DNA from: Gp6-AA40 sp035711805
GTDB lineage: Bacteria > Acidobacteriota > Vicinamibacteria > Vicinamibacterales > UBA2999
Reading direction: 5' to 3'
DNA: 64,000 nucleotides
Assembly (NCBI GenBank): GCA_035711805.1
Contig: DASTBV010000129.1
Coordinates: 62,001-126,000, forward strand
The translations under genes were made by a program, and so were the position numbers. Positions 1 through 9,211 of this stretch are shown here, piece by piece (positions within the stretch are counted from its first letter, which is position 1; each line of letters begins with the position of its first letter). The notes below the pieces were generated by a model. That model searched no databases, was not told where the DNA came from, and saw only the letters and a list, made by a program, of their open reading frames with translations.

Positions 1-2
1 TG

Positions 3-1274
3 CCGCCTGAATGGCGCTCCACGACCGGACTCGCCGGCGCCGTCATCGCCGACTGGCTGCAGACCTTTCAGGACAAGCAGCTCGAGACGATCGTTGACGA
101 AGCGCTGCGGAACAACCTCGATCTGATCGCGGCCTCGGCCCGGGTGGACGGGGCGGCGGCGCTGGCCACCGGGGCCCGGGCGCTGTTGTATCCGCACCTG
201 ACCGCAACGGGCCTGGCCGGTGTGTCGCGCCGCGACGCCGAGACACGCGACCACTCCGGGCAGATCCTGGACGTGTCATGGGAGCTCGATCTCTGGGGGC
301 GTGTACGCGCGGCCGGTGCGTCCGCCGATGCCCGGCGTGACGCCACCGCGGCGGACGCGCTGGCGGCACGGCAGTCACTGGCGGCGCTCGTGGCGACACT
401 CTGGTATCAGACGATCGCCACCGATCGGTTGCGGGCGACCGCCATCACGGCGGCGTCCCTCTACGAGGATCTGCTGCGGCTGGTTCGCGCGCGCAACGAC
501 GTCGGCCAGGTCGGCGCGCAGGACGTCGCGCTCGCGGGCGCCGACCTCGATCGTGCTCGTGAGCGTGAGCGTGCGTTTGCCGCGTCGTTACAGGAGATTA
601 CTCGTAGCCTCGAAGTGCTTCTCGGACGGTATCCCGCCTCGGAAGTACAGCTGGCACCAGATCTGCCTTCTGTGCCGCCGCCGATCCCCGATGGACTGCC
701 ATCCGAGCTGCTCGAACGCCGCCCGGACCTGGTGGCCGCCGAACGCCGAGTGGCGTCGGCCTTTCACGCGGTACAGTCGGCCAAGGCGGCGCGGCTGCCG
801 CGATTCGCACTGACTGGCGGAGGCGGCCGCTCGACGAGTGAGCTGATCCGCCTGATTGGCGCTGGCGCCGGTTTCTGGAGGGCCGGCATCGAAGTATTCG
901 CGCCGCTCTTCCTTGGCGGCGCGCTGCAGGCACAGGTGCGGTTCGCCACGGCCGATCAGGAAGCCTCACTGGCGCTGTTCGGGCAGGCCGCGCTCCGCGC
1001 GTTCAGCGAGGTCGAGAGCTCGCTCGGTAACGAGCCGCTGCTGGCAGACCAGCAGCGCAACCTTGAAGCGGTGCTCACCCAGGACACCGAAGCGCTTCGT
1101 CTCGGACGCCTCCGGTACGAGGCAGGTGCGACCGATCTGCTGCACGTGCTGCAGATGCAGAGGAGAGTCCTCGATTCACAGTTCTCGCTGGTCGCCATCC
1201 GCAACGATCGCCTCGCCAACCGCATCGCGCTGCACCTCGCGCTCGGCGGCGGATTCGCCGCGCCGGCGCCCTGA
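3..1274 (+). CDS. Outer-membrane efflux protein, NodT/OprM type (5' truncated by window edge)
   Basis: Outer-membrane channel of a tripartite RND-type efflux system (TolC superfamily). The reading frame is open from base 3, so the start and the lipoprotein signal lie left of the window. The first visible residues (a Trp, then the AL..N.DL..A.ARV pattern) match the N-terminal helical part of NodT-family factors. Two outer-membrane efflux repeats follow, with long Ala/Arg-rich helices, a mid-protein PDLP..LPSELLERRPDL linker and the closing ..GATDLL.VL.MQR segment typical of the family. The membrane-fusion and inner-membrane pump genes would be expected upstream, outside the window. The next gene starts 11 bases downstream. 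Confidence 0.88.
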   Translation, partial: PPEWRSTTGLAGAVIADWLQTFQDKQLETIVDEALRNNLDLIAASARVDGAAALATGARALLYPHLTATGLAGVSRRDAETRDHSGQILDVSWELDLWGRVRAAGASADARRDATAADALAARQSLAALVATLWYQTIATDRLRATAITAASLYEDLLRLVRARNDVGQVGAQDVALAGADLDRARERERAFAASLQEITRSLEVLLGRYPASEVQLAPDLPSVPPPIPDGLPSELLERRPDLVAAERRVASAFHAVQSAKAARLPRFALTGGGGRSTSELIRLIGAGAGFWRAGIEVFAPLFLGGALQAQVRFATADQEASLALFGQAALRAFSEVESSLGNEPLLADQQRNLEAVLTQDTEALRLGRLRYEAGATDLLHVLQMQRRVLDSQFSLVAIRNDRLANRIALHLALGGGFAAPAP

Positions 1275-1285
1275 CGGTCCGAATC

Positions 1286-2884
1286 ATGACGTTTGCCACC
1301 CCATTAGTCGCATTGGAGCCGTCGAGGGACCTCACCTCGTTCGAGCAGTTCGCGATGTCGCTCTCGTCGTTGTTCCGCCGGATCGAGGCGGACGAGGCTG
1401 ATGCCGCCGTCGCGCCGCTCGAGACGGCGCTCGAGGCGATTGGGACCGTGTTCAACGCCGAGGAGTGCACGCTCGTCGCCTACGATGCGCACGGCGACGC
1501 CTCCGTTGCCGGATCCTGGGGCGCGAGCTCCCACGAGCCGTGCACCACCGACGATCTCGCCGACATGCCCTGGCTGCTCCAGCGCGTCGTCCGCGGCGAG
1601 ATCGTGGCCGTCAGCACCGACAGCAGCTATCCCAGAGCTGCCGCAGCCGATCATGCCCATGCGGTGCGGACCGGAATCGTCGCGCGCCTCGCCGTGCCGG
1701 TCGTGCTTGGTTCGACGGTCTGCGCGGCGCTGATGCTCGGGTCGCGGCGTCAGCGCCCTGATTGGAATGACGCCGCCTCCGGGCGCCTGCGGTTCCTCGC
1801 TGAAATCGTCGCCAGCGGCATGGATCGGCTGCGCCGCCGCGAAGAGCCGCACCCGCTGGCAGTGGTCCGCCGGCCCGAGTCATTCACTACGCCCGGAAAC
1901 GGCGGCATCATCGGCGTCGGTCCGGCGATCAAGATTGCGCTCGAGCGCCTGGATCAGGTCGCGCCGCTCGACATCACCGTCCTGCTCTGCGGCGAGACCG
2001 GAACGGGCAAGGAGCTGTTCGCCAGGGCCGTGCACGAGCGCAGCCGCCGCCGTCATAAGCCGTTCATACGGGTCAACTGCTCGGCGCTGCCGCCGACGCT
2101 CATCGAGAGCGAGCTGTTCGGCCACGAGCGTGGAGCGTTCACCGGCGCGACGGCGATGCGGCTCGGCCGGTTCGAGCTGGCCGACGGCGGCACGCTCTTC
2201 CTCGACGAGATCGGCGATCTGGCGCCCGAGCTCCAGGCCAAGATGCTCCGCGCGCTGCAGGAAGGGGAGTTCGAGCGCCTGGGCTCGTCGAAGCTCCGGT
2301 CCGTCGACGTGCGCGTCGTCGCCGCGACGCACGTGGATCTCGAGCACGCGGTGGCGGACGGCCGCTTCCGCGCCGACCTGTACTACCGCCTCAACGTCTT
2401 TCAGATCACGCTGCCGCCGCTGCGCGCCCGTCGCGACGATATTCCCGACCTCGTGTGGTCGCTGATCAAGCGGCACCAGCATCATCTCGCACGGCATGTC
2501 ACCACCGTCCCGCCGGACGTCATGGAGGCGCTCGTCCGCTACGACTGGCCCGGAAACGTCCGCGAGCTCGAGAACGTGATCGAGCGCGCGCTCATCCGGA
2601 CCACGGGCGACGCGCTGCGGCTCGACTATCCGCTGCGCCCGGCAACCCCGGTCAGCAACAGCTCCGAGCAGACGCTCGACGCCGTGCAGCGCCAGCACAT
2701 CGAGAAGGTGCTGCGTGAGTGCGGCGGCCGTATCAACGGCGCCGGGAACGCGGCGGTGCGGCTGGGGCTCCATCCGAACACGCTGCGGTTCCGCATCAAG
2801 AAGCTCGGCGTCGTCGTGCCCGGACGCGACGAGGCCGAGCGGCCGCACCTGCGGCCCGCCGTGGGCGCTTCCGGCCCACGGTAA
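1286..2884 (+). CDS. Sigma-54-dependent transcriptional activator with N-terminal GAF domain
   Basis: Enhancer-binding protein that would activate RNA polymerase carrying sigma-54. 532 residues: a GAF-like sensor (about 30-180), an AAA+ domain (about 210-430) and a Fis-type helix-turn-helix at the C-terminus (about 475-515). Walker A GETGTGKE is at residues 236-243 and the sigma-54 contact loop GAFTGA at 283-288; LFLDEIGDL is the Walker B region. There is no receiver domain, so control is probably by ligand or redox sensing through GAF, as in the FhlA/NorR type, rather than by phosphorylation. It follows the efflux gene by 11 bases and may be cotranscribed. A candidate sigma-54 promoter lies between it and the next gene. 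Confidence 0.93.
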   Translation: MTFATPLVALEPSRDLTSFEQFAMSLSSLFRRIEADEADAAVAPLETALEAIGTVFNAEECTLVAYDAHGDASVAGSWGASSHEPCTTDDLADMPWLLQRVVRGEIVAVSTDSSYPRAAAADHAHAVRTGIVARLAVPVVLGSTVCAALMLGSRRQRPDWNDAASGRLRFLAEIVASGMDRLRRREEPHPLAVVRRPESFTTPGNGGIIGVGPAIKIALERLDQVAPLDITVLLCGETGTGKELFARAVHERSRRRHKPFIRVNCSALPPTLIESELFGHERGAFTGATAMRLGRFELADGGTLFLDEIGDLAPELQAKMLRALQEGEFERLGSSKLRSVDVRVVAATHVDLEHAVADGRFRADLYYRLNVFQITLPPLRARRDDIPDLVWSLIKRHQHHLARHVTTVPPDVMEALVRYDWPGNVRELENVIERALIRTTGDALRLDYPLRPATPVSNSSEQTLDAVQRQHIEKVLRECGGRINGAGNAAVRLGLHPNTLRFRIKKLGVVVPGRDEAERPHLRPAVGASGPR

Positions 2885-2936
2885 CGCGCGTCGGCGCGGC
2901 GCTGCATCTCCTGCCCGGATCCGGGCGCCATACCCC

Positions 2937-2952
2937 TGGATGCGCCGTTGCA
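2937..2952 (+). promoter_or_regulatory. Candidate sigma-54 (-24/-12) promoter
   Basis: TGG at 2937-2939 and TTGCA at 2948-2952 place the invariant GG and GC doublets exactly 12 bases apart, as in TGGCAC-N5-TTGC promoters; the CAC part is changed to ATG. The predicted start is near 2963, just before the AGGAGA ribosome site of the DUF4136 gene. Its place directly after a sigma-54 activator gene supports the call, but a single weak match is not proof. Confidence 0.4.
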
Positions 2953-2977
2953 CGACACCAGGCCAGGAGACTCACAC

Positions 2978-3532
2978 ATGAACGCCAAGGGCTTACTCGG
3001 CGCCGCCGGACTGGCCGTTCTCCTGCCCGCGCTCGCCGCGGCGCAAAAGACGACCTACGACTACGACAAGACGGCGCCGTTCACCGCCTACCGCACGTAC
3101 GCATTGACGGAGGGCACCTCGAGCGGTGATCCGCTCGTGGACGCGCGGATCGTCGCCGCGCTCCAGGATCAGCTCACGCTCAAGGGGCTGAGCAAGACGA
3201 GCGTCTCGCCCGACGTGAACGTGGTGTTCCACGTCGCCTTCGACAAGGACAAGGACATCTCGACCTATAGCAGCGGCCCGCTGTACGGCGGCTATGGTTG
3301 GGGCTGGGGCGGGGGATGGGGCTCGACCATGACAAACGTGCGCGTCCGCGAAATTGTCGTCGGCACGCTCGCCATCGATGTCGTTGACGCCAGGCGCAAG
3401 CAGGTCGTGTGGCGCGGCCTCGGCACGAAGGAAGTGGACACCCACGCCGATGCCGCGGATCGCGACAAGAGTGTCGCCAAGGCCGTCGCGAAGATCATGA
3501 AGAACTACCCGCCGGTGCTTGGCGACGACTGA
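2978..3532 (+). CDS. DUF4136 family secreted protein
   Basis: 184 residues with a signal peptide (residues 1 to about 20, ending ALAAAQ) followed by a DUF4136-like body: YDYDKTAPFTAYRTYAL near the N-terminus and a C-terminal VWRGLGTKEV segment. A Gly/Trp/Tyr-rich linker (YGGYGWGWGGGWG) lies in the middle. The family is secreted or periplasmic and of unknown function. I chose ATG 2978 because it begins the signal peptide and has AGGAGA at 2965-2970; an ATG-less extension to 2948 is also open. The 3' end overlaps the convergent TAXI gene by 28 bases. Confidence 0.8.
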   Translation: MNAKGLLGAAGLAVLLPALAAAQKTTYDYDKTAPFTAYRTYALTEGTSSGDPLVDARIVAALQDQLTLKGLSKTSVSPDVNVVFHVAFDKDKDISTYSSGPLYGGYGWGWGGGWGSTMTNVRVREIVVGTLAIDVVDARRKQVVWRGLGTKEVDTHADAADRDKSVAKAVAKIMKNYPPVLGDD

Positions 3533-5049
3533 CGCGGTAACAGCCCGTGATGGAGCGGGATGGTGACGCCGCGGCGTTGATTTTCCGGCGACACACGGAT
3601 GACGTCGGCGCTGCCGGCGTACTGTGCGGGCATGCGCTGGAAGACGAGATCGGCGACGGCCGCCACCTCTCCATCCGGGGCGTCGGCGGTGGTGACCAGC
3701 AGCGCCATGGATGCGACCGCCATCACGGGCTCGTGCTGCTTCGGATACGTATTCGCCGGTAACGTCAGCGGCGTGAGGCCGGGGCGCAGCTCGATGATCC
3801 GCTTCATGGCCGCCGCGCTCAACGGGACCAGCCGCAGCCCGGGCGAAACGGCGAACTGCTGAAGCGCCCGCGTCGGCGCCAGCGCCGTGAGGAACACCGC
3901 GTGAAGCTCACCGCGCTTCAGGCGTGCGAGGGCGGCGGACGTCGTATCGCCGCGCGCGTCGGCGAGGTCCGTCACCTTCAGTCCGTGTGCCTCGAGCACG
4001 GCCAGCGCGTCGAAGCGGGTGCCCGAGCCCAGCGCACCGATGGCGACACGGTGGCCGCGCAACTGCCCGACTTCCCTGATGGGCGAGTTCTCGGGGACGA
4101 TGATGTGGACGGCTTCGGGGAACAGGCCGCCGACTGCCCGCAGGCTGGCGAGCGGCCCGCCCCGCGCGAACACGTCCTCGCCGGCGACCGCTGCCGCGGC
4201 GACGTCGGCCTGGATGATGGCGTAATCCGCTTCGCCGCGCACCAGCAGCTGGGCGTTGTCCACGCTCCCCTCGGACTCCCGCTGCCGCAGCTTCACCGCC
4301 GGCGCCGCGGCGCCGACGGCCTCGACGAACGATCGCCCGAACCGGGCGTACTCGCTGTCAGCCGCTCCCGTCGCCAGCGTGAATGTGTGCGCTCGCCGCT
4401 GCACGCGCCGTTCGATGTTCTCCGTGGCGCGCGCGAGCTCGTCGGCGATGATCTGATCGTCTTGCGGCGTGACGCCCGGCGGCGGCAGGTTCACTCTCGC
4501 CGCCAGCGCGTCGATCAACTGCTTGGATCGCAGCGACGGACCAGTGGCGTCGAGGTCAGGCGCGGCGGTCGTCCGCTCGGCCGGTACAGCGGATACGGCC
4601 ACCCAGCCGTCCGGCCCCTCCTCATAGATGGCACTGCCGTACGCGCGCACCACCTCGCCGGCCCGGTTCGTTGCCTGCAGGCCGAACACGCCCTTGTCGC
4701 TGGCGCCCAGCGCGTAGGCGACGCTCGACGGGGCGAGCTGGTCCCAGCCGCCGAACGTGTAGTCCCTGGCGAGCCGAAGCGATGCGTTGTAGTACACGAT
4801 CACGCGCGGCGCGCCGGACTCGCCGGCAGGCAGGGGAGCGCTTCCCTCGCGCTTGAGACCGACGAGCTCGAACAGATCCGGTGACAGCTCGCGGTCCAGT
4901 CGGTTCTGCACGTCCGTGGCCAGCTTGGCCTCGTCCGCGCCGCGCGTGCACCCGGCAGCGGCGACGAGCAGCAGCGCGCAAAACGCCCACCGCCATACCG
5001 CGGCGAGCCTGACAAGGCTCGCCCCACGCGCCGCATGATGGGCGGTCAT
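3505..5049 (-). CDS. TAXI family solute-binding lipoprotein
   Basis: Extracytoplasmic substrate-binding protein of the TAXI type, the binding component of some TRAP transporters. 514 residues, well above the roughly 320 usual for the family. A signal peptide ends in a lipobox (VAAAGC), then about 180 residues of unassigned sequence, then the TAXI core from about residue 220 (TLATGAADSEYARFGRSF, ADYAIIQADVAA, GHRVAIGALGSGT). No TRAP membrane gene is present; instead the start codon overlaps the stop of the GltS-type symporter gene (ATGA), so the two are probably translated together. Some TAXI proteins bind glutamate, which fits this pairing. The N-terminal codons ARGASLVRLA lie inside half of a dispersed repeat. 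Confidence 0.82.
   Translation of the reverse strand: MTAHHAARGASLVRLAAVWRWAFCALLLVAAAGCTRGADEAKLATDVQNRLDRELSPDLFELVGLKREGSAPLPAGESGAPRVIVYYNASLRLARDYTFGGWDQLAPSSVAYALGASDKGVFGLQATNRAGEVVRAYGSAIYEEGPDGWVAVSAVPAERTTAAPDLDATGPSLRSKQLIDALAARVNLPPPGVTPQDDQIIADELARATENIERRVQRRAHTFTLATGAADSEYARFGRSFVEAVGAAAPAVKLRQRESEGSVDNAQLLVRGEADYAIIQADVAAAAVAGEDVFARGGPLASLRAVGGLFPEAVHIIVPENSPIREVGQLRGHRVAIGALGSGTRFDALAVLEAHGLKVTDLADARGDTTSAALARLKRGELHAVFLTALAPTRALQQFAVSPGLRLVPLSAAAMKRIIELRPGLTPLTLPANTYPKQHEPVMAVASMALLVTTADAPDGEVAAVADLVFQRMPAQYAGSADVIRVSPENQRRGVTIPLHHGLLPRQSSPSTGG
5003..5028. repeat. Half copy of dispersed palindromic element A inside a coding start
   Basis: A copy of the GCGAGCCT/AGGCTCGC hairpin followed by CCCCACG, the right half of the element seen complete at 17885, 20726, 26295 and 51226. 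Here it lies within codons 7 to 16 of the TAXI gene on the minus strand. Confidence 0.75.
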
Positions 5050-6254
5050 GACGGGAACCCGAAGAGCGGCAGGGCGAGGTAGCCCTGGATCAGCAGGGCG
5101 TTCGCGATGTCGATGAAGAACGCGCCGACCATCGGCACGATCACGAACGCGAGCGGCGACGGCCCGCGCCGCTCGGTGACGGCTTTCATGATCGCCAGCG
5201 CCGCTGCGGTGGACGACAGCGCGAAGCCGACGTGCCCTGCCGACAGGATTGCGGCGTCGTAGTCGCGGCCCATCACGCGGAAGGTGACGAACGCCGCGAA
5301 CAGCGCCATCGCGATCACCTGCAGCGTGAGGATGAGAAGCAGAGGTCCGGCAAGGCTGACGAGATCGACCAGCCGCATGCCCATCAGCGCCATGACCAGG
5401 AACAGCGAGAGCGCAACGGAACCGAGCAGATCCACGGTGGCGTTGCTCACCCGGATCGGGGGGATGAAACTCGCCGCGTTGCGGATCGCCACGCCGAGCA
5501 GCAGGCAGAACAGAAAGTCCGGCAGGATCAGGCCGGTGCCCTGAAACGCGCGCGCGATCATCTTGCCGGCCGCCAGGCACGCCAGAATCGCGAACAGTGT
5601 ATTCAGGACTGACTGCGACGTTATCGGGTCGTCGCCAGCGTCCGCGTGCTCTGCCGCGGCCGTCGCCGCGGCGGACGGCTTCAGCCGGTGACGCCGGACG
5701 AGGTACTCGGCCAGCGGACCACCGAGCAGGCTGCCGAGCACGAGCCCTGCTGTCGCGCAGGCCATCGTCAGCTCCATCGCCCCGGCAATATTCATCGTGT
5801 CGCCGAAGCGGCCGCCATACGCCGCGCCGGTGCCGTGGCCTCCGGTCAGGGTGATGGAACCACCGAGCAGGCCGACGGCCGGGTGCAGGTCCATCGCGAC
5901 GGCCGCGGCGATGCCGACGAAGTTCTGGATCGCGATGAAGACGATGCTGACCAGCAGGAAGACGATCAGCTTCGGTCCGCCCCGCGCCAGCATACGGGCG
6001 TCGGCCGACAGGCCGACGGTGGTGAAGAACATCAGCAGCAGGTTGTCGCGAAGCGCCATGTCGAACCCGACCTTGATTCCCCCCGCGACATCCAGCACCG
6101 CGAGGAGGATTGCCGTGATCACACCGCCAACCACCGGGGCCGGAATGCTGAAGCGCGCCAGGAACGCCGACCGCGCGATCAACGCGCGGCCGGCGAACAG
6201 CACCAGGAAGGCGATCAGGATCGTCGACAGCAGGTCGAGCTGAATCGGCTTCAC
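5046..6254 (-). CDS. gltS: Sodium/glutamate symporter (ESS family)
   Basis: Inner-membrane Na+-coupled glutamate carrier. 402 residues, the usual GltS length, with about ten to twelve hydrophobic segments and the two inverted halves typical of the ESS family. Recognisable parts are the N-terminal LDLLSTILIAFLVLFAGR, the reentrant-loop segment GGSITLTGGHGTGAAYG and the second-half loop AGHVGFALSSTAAALAIM. It starts 18 bases after the decarboxylase gene and its stop overlaps the TAXI start, so it is the middle gene of a three-gene operon. Glutamate is the expected substrate; exchange of another amino acid or amine cannot be excluded. Confidence 0.9.
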   Translation of the reverse strand: MKPIQLDLLSTILIAFLVLFAGRALIARSAFLARFSIPAPVVGGVITAILLAVLDVAGGIKVGFDMALRDNLLLMFFTTVGLSADARMLARGGPKLIVFLLVSIVFIAIQNFVGIAAAVAMDLHPAVGLLGGSITLTGGHGTGAAYGGRFGDTMNIAGAMELTMACATAGLVLGSLLGGPLAEYLVRRHRLKPSAAATAAAEHADAGDDPITSQSVLNTLFAILACLAAGKMIARAFQGTGLILPDFLFCLLLGVAIRNAASFIPPIRVSNATVDLLGSVALSLFLVMALMGMRLVDLVSLAGPLLLILTLQVIAMALFAAFVTFRVMGRDYDAAILSAGHVGFALSSTAAALAIMKAVTERRGPSPLAFVIVPMVGAFFIDIANALLIQGYLALPLFGFPS

Positions 6255-6272
6255 GACATCACCCTCGTTCCG

Positions 6273-9065
6273 TCATTGCGTCTTGCGCGCGCCATGCGCG
6301 GCAAGCGCCTGCGGGGTCAGCAACTTGAGCCCCTGATCGGCGTGGTAGCCATGGATCTCCTTCACGTCGAGCTTGCGCATGAAGGCGATCGTTTCGGGCG
6401 TAATGACCTGTCCGGGAACCATGATCGGGAACCCGGGTGGGTACGGGATGACGAAGTTGGCCGAGACGAGCTCCGGGCCGGTCTTCAGCCGCTCGTCGAT
6501 GTCCGGGCTGGCCAGCTTGAGGAACTCGCAGTTGGCGGCGTCATAGGCCATGTAGAACGCGTCGCGGATGTGACCGATGTTCGCCGGGCCGGACGGTTCG
6601 TCGCGGAACACGTCGTGGAAGCGGCTGAAGTCCGGCAGATCCGGGACATCCTCCATCAGCGCCCGCACGCGGCTGACGAAGTGCGCGCGTGCCGCCTTGC
6701 CGCCCTGATTGAGCTTGCTCTCGATCTCCCGCGAGAGGTCGGCGAGCGCCTTCAGCAGCAGCGCGGCGTCGCTGCGCGTGTTGTTGATGTTGGTCTGCAG
6801 CAGGACGCTGTTGCGCGACGTCTTGTTCACCTGGATGTCGAAGCGGTCGGCGAGCAGCGTCTTGAACTGCGTGCCGTCGAAGCCGGCCCACCCGCAGACG
6901 AGCGTCAGCCGCGTCGGATCGAGCGCGAACTCGTCGTGGTCCCAGGCGTCGACGAGCTCCTTCCACGTGGAGTGCGGACGGCCGTAGTCGGAGATGCCCG
7001 AGGCCCGGAACTCCGGCGGCACCATCTCGGCGGGCGTGGCGATATGGAAGTAGCGCGAGACGAGGGGATGGCCGTTCACTTCGCGCCGGATGCGGAACGC
7101 GATCTCGGCGGCATGCATCGTGAGCTCGTACCCTTCGAGCTCCATCTGCCGGCGGGCGACGTCGAGCGAGGCGAGGATCTGCAGATTCGGCGAGGTGGAC
7201 GTATGCGTGAAGAACGCCTCCTCGAACGCACCCTCCACCTGCGGAAAGTCCTCGTCCCAGACCAGGATCATCGAGCCCTGTCGCAGCGCTGACATCGACT
7301 TGTGCGTCGAGCAGGTCTGATACACGCGGATGCGCGCCTTGTCGGGATCGGGTAGCAGCGGCGTCGTGAGCAGCCGCGGGTTGCTGGCGTCGATCGGACC
7401 GGCAGCCGCGGTGGCCTGCTCATACTGCGTGCGGTACCCGGGCTGTCGAATGCGCGCGCTCAGTGCGGCCGCGGCGCCCATCGCGGTGCGGCGGCGGTGG
7501 AACGCGTTGAAGCGCGCAAATCCGAACCACGCTTCGTCCCAGAGGAAGATCAGGTCGGGCTTGATCGCCAGGCATTCCTCCATGACCTGTCGCGTGTTGT
7601 ACATATGCCCGTCGAAGGTGCAGTTCGTGAGGTCGACGGCACGCACCCGATCGAGCGTGCCCTGCGCCAGGCAGTTGAGCAGGGCGGCCTTGACGGCCAC
7701 GAGCGGCACGCCGCCGTACATCGAGTACGCCAGCAGCGGATACGCCTCCACGTAGTACGGCTGCGCACCCGCGAGGACGAAACCGTAGTGGTGGGACTTG
7801 TGGCAGTTGCGATCGACGATCACGATGTCGCCCGGCGTGCAGATCGCCTGGACGACGATCTTGTTCGCCGTGGACGTGCCGTTGGTGACGAAGTACGCGC
7901 GCGGCGCCCCGAAGGCGCGGGCGGTGAGCTCCTGGGCCTTCTTGATGGTGCCCGTCGGCTCCAGCAGGCTGTCGAGCCCGCCGGTGGTTGCCGAGGATTC
8001 GGCGAGGAAGAGATTGACGCCGTAGAAGTGGCCCATATCGCGGATCCAGTTCGAGCGGAATACCGATTTGCCGCGGGCAATGGGCAGGGCATGGAAGGTT
8101 CCGATGGGGCGCTGCGCGTACTTCTTGAGGTTGTTGAAATACGGGGTCTCGTACCGATCGTTGACGCCGTCGAGCAGCGCGAGGTGCAGCTCCATCGGTT
8201 CGTCGACGTTATGGAAGATGCGCCGCAGCGGGGCGGCTTCTTCGCTGCCCGCCAGCGCTTCGACGGCACGATCCGTCAGCAGATAGAGGTCGAGCTCCGG
8301 GCGGTAGCGCTTGAGCGCCCGCGCCAGCGCCAGAGCCAGCGCGCCGGGAGCGGCGGCGGCGTCTGCCGTGCCGAGGTGACGGCGGAGAAAGTCGCGCAGG
8401 ACCGGCACGTCGTGACGGGATCGGTATTCGAACCCGTCGCGGATGACCACGGCCTGCAGGTTGAAGTTGCAGACCGCGCCGAGCACAGCATCCTCGAACG
8501 TGCCGACCTGCACGATCTCGTAAGTAAAGGCGTCGTCCGGGCGGCGCAGCCGCTTGAGCTCGTGACGGGCCTGTTCCCAGTGCGCGGGATCTGTCGGCGT
8601 GACGACCAGCACCTCGAAGTACGGCTTCTGCCCGTTGCCAGTGAGCGGGTCGGGCACCCGCAGATCGCCGGCACGCGCCGCGCCCTCTTCCTGTAGCGGA
8701 TCCCAGGCGGAGGTGTCCTGCCGGTATGCGCCACTGAGCAGCGCCGCCGACATGTGCTGGATCAGGCGCACCGCCACACCGGCGTTGCGCTCGGCGAGCG
8801 CCTGCTCGGTCACGGCCATCAGGCGCGGACCCGGGTAGGCGAACAACGCCTCGAGCGGCGCGACTTCCGCGAACAGCGATACCGCCTCGGTGAACAGCGC
8901 GTCGGCCGCGCCGTTCTGCGCCGGCGCCGCCTGCCACGCGCGGACAACGGCCGACAGCTGGCGCCAACGATCGATGCGCGCTTCCGCGGCGGAAAAGAAA
9001 TCGACGAGGGGCGTCGGCGCGCCCGCCGCCACCGGAGCGGGCGAAACAGTGGTCTCCGTCCTCAT
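6273..9065 (-). CDS. Large Orn/Lys/Arg decarboxylase, PLP-dependent
   Basis: Fold-type I PLP enzyme that would decarboxylate arginine, lysine or ornithine to the amine, consuming a proton. 930 residues against 710-760 for the E. coli inducible enzymes; the extra length is mostly in the N-terminal 350 residues. Active-site signatures are intact: FVTNGTSTANKIV, DRNCHKSHHYG, LIFLWDEAWFGFARF (cofactor Asp) and CSTHKSMSALRQGS, with the Schiff-base Lys at residue 589 (codon 7299-7301). ATG 9065 was chosen over upstream starts because the earlier residues look non-coding. It leads an operon with gltS and TAXI, suggesting acid stress or amine metabolism. Substrate is not clear from sequence. Confidence 0.88.
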   Translation of the reverse strand: MRTETTVSPAPVAAGAPTPLVDFFSAAEARIDRWRQLSAVVRAWQAAPAQNGAADALFTEAVSLFAEVAPLEALFAYPGPRLMAVTEQALAERNAGVAVRLIQHMSAALLSGAYRQDTSAWDPLQEEGAARAGDLRVPDPLTGNGQKPYFEVLVVTPTDPAHWEQARHELKRLRRPDDAFTYEIVQVGTFEDAVLGAVCNFNLQAVVIRDGFEYRSRHDVPVLRDFLRRHLGTADAAAAPGALALALARALKRYRPELDLYLLTDRAVEALAGSEEAAPLRRIFHNVDEPMELHLALLDGVNDRYETPYFNNLKKYAQRPIGTFHALPIARGKSVFRSNWIRDMGHFYGVNLFLAESSATTGGLDSLLEPTGTIKKAQELTARAFGAPRAYFVTNGTSTANKIVVQAICTPGDIVIVDRNCHKSHHYGFVLAGAQPYYVEAYPLLAYSMYGGVPLVAVKAALLNCLAQGTLDRVRAVDLTNCTFDGHMYNTRQVMEECLAIKPDLIFLWDEAWFGFARFNAFHRRRTAMGAAAALSARIRQPGYRTQYEQATAAAGPIDASNPRLLTTPLLPDPDKARIRVYQTCSTHKSMSALRQGSMILVWDEDFPQVEGAFEEAFFTHTSTSPNLQILASLDVARRQMELEGYELTMHAAEIAFRIRREVNGHPLVSRYFHIATPAEMVPPEFRASGISDYGRPHSTWKELVDAWDHDEFALDPTRLTLVCGWAGFDGTQFKTLLADRFDIQVNKTSRNSVLLQTNINNTRSDAALLLKALADLSREIESKLNQGGKAARAHFVSRVRALMEDVPDLPDFSRFHDVFRDEPSGPANIGHIRDAFYMAYDAANCEFLKLASPDIDERLKTGPELVSANFVIPYPPGFPIMVPGQVITPETIAFMRKLDVKEIHGYHADQGLKLLTPQALAAHGARKTQ

Positions 9066-9211
9066 GTGCGCCTCCAGTCGCCGCCCGCTCGAAGCCGACG
9101 GCGCAAGCGTAGACGCCGCAGGATACGAACTGTCCGTACCTGCTTCTATGCGTTTGCGGCACGCACCGCGCGCCAGATCCGCATAGCCGCCCCGGCAGGC
9201 GCGCACGTAAC

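Noticed and set aside
5646..8696. Plus-strand open frames opposite gltS and the decarboxylase
   Set aside because: Antisense shadows; the minus-strand proteins have unambiguous family motifs over the same bases.
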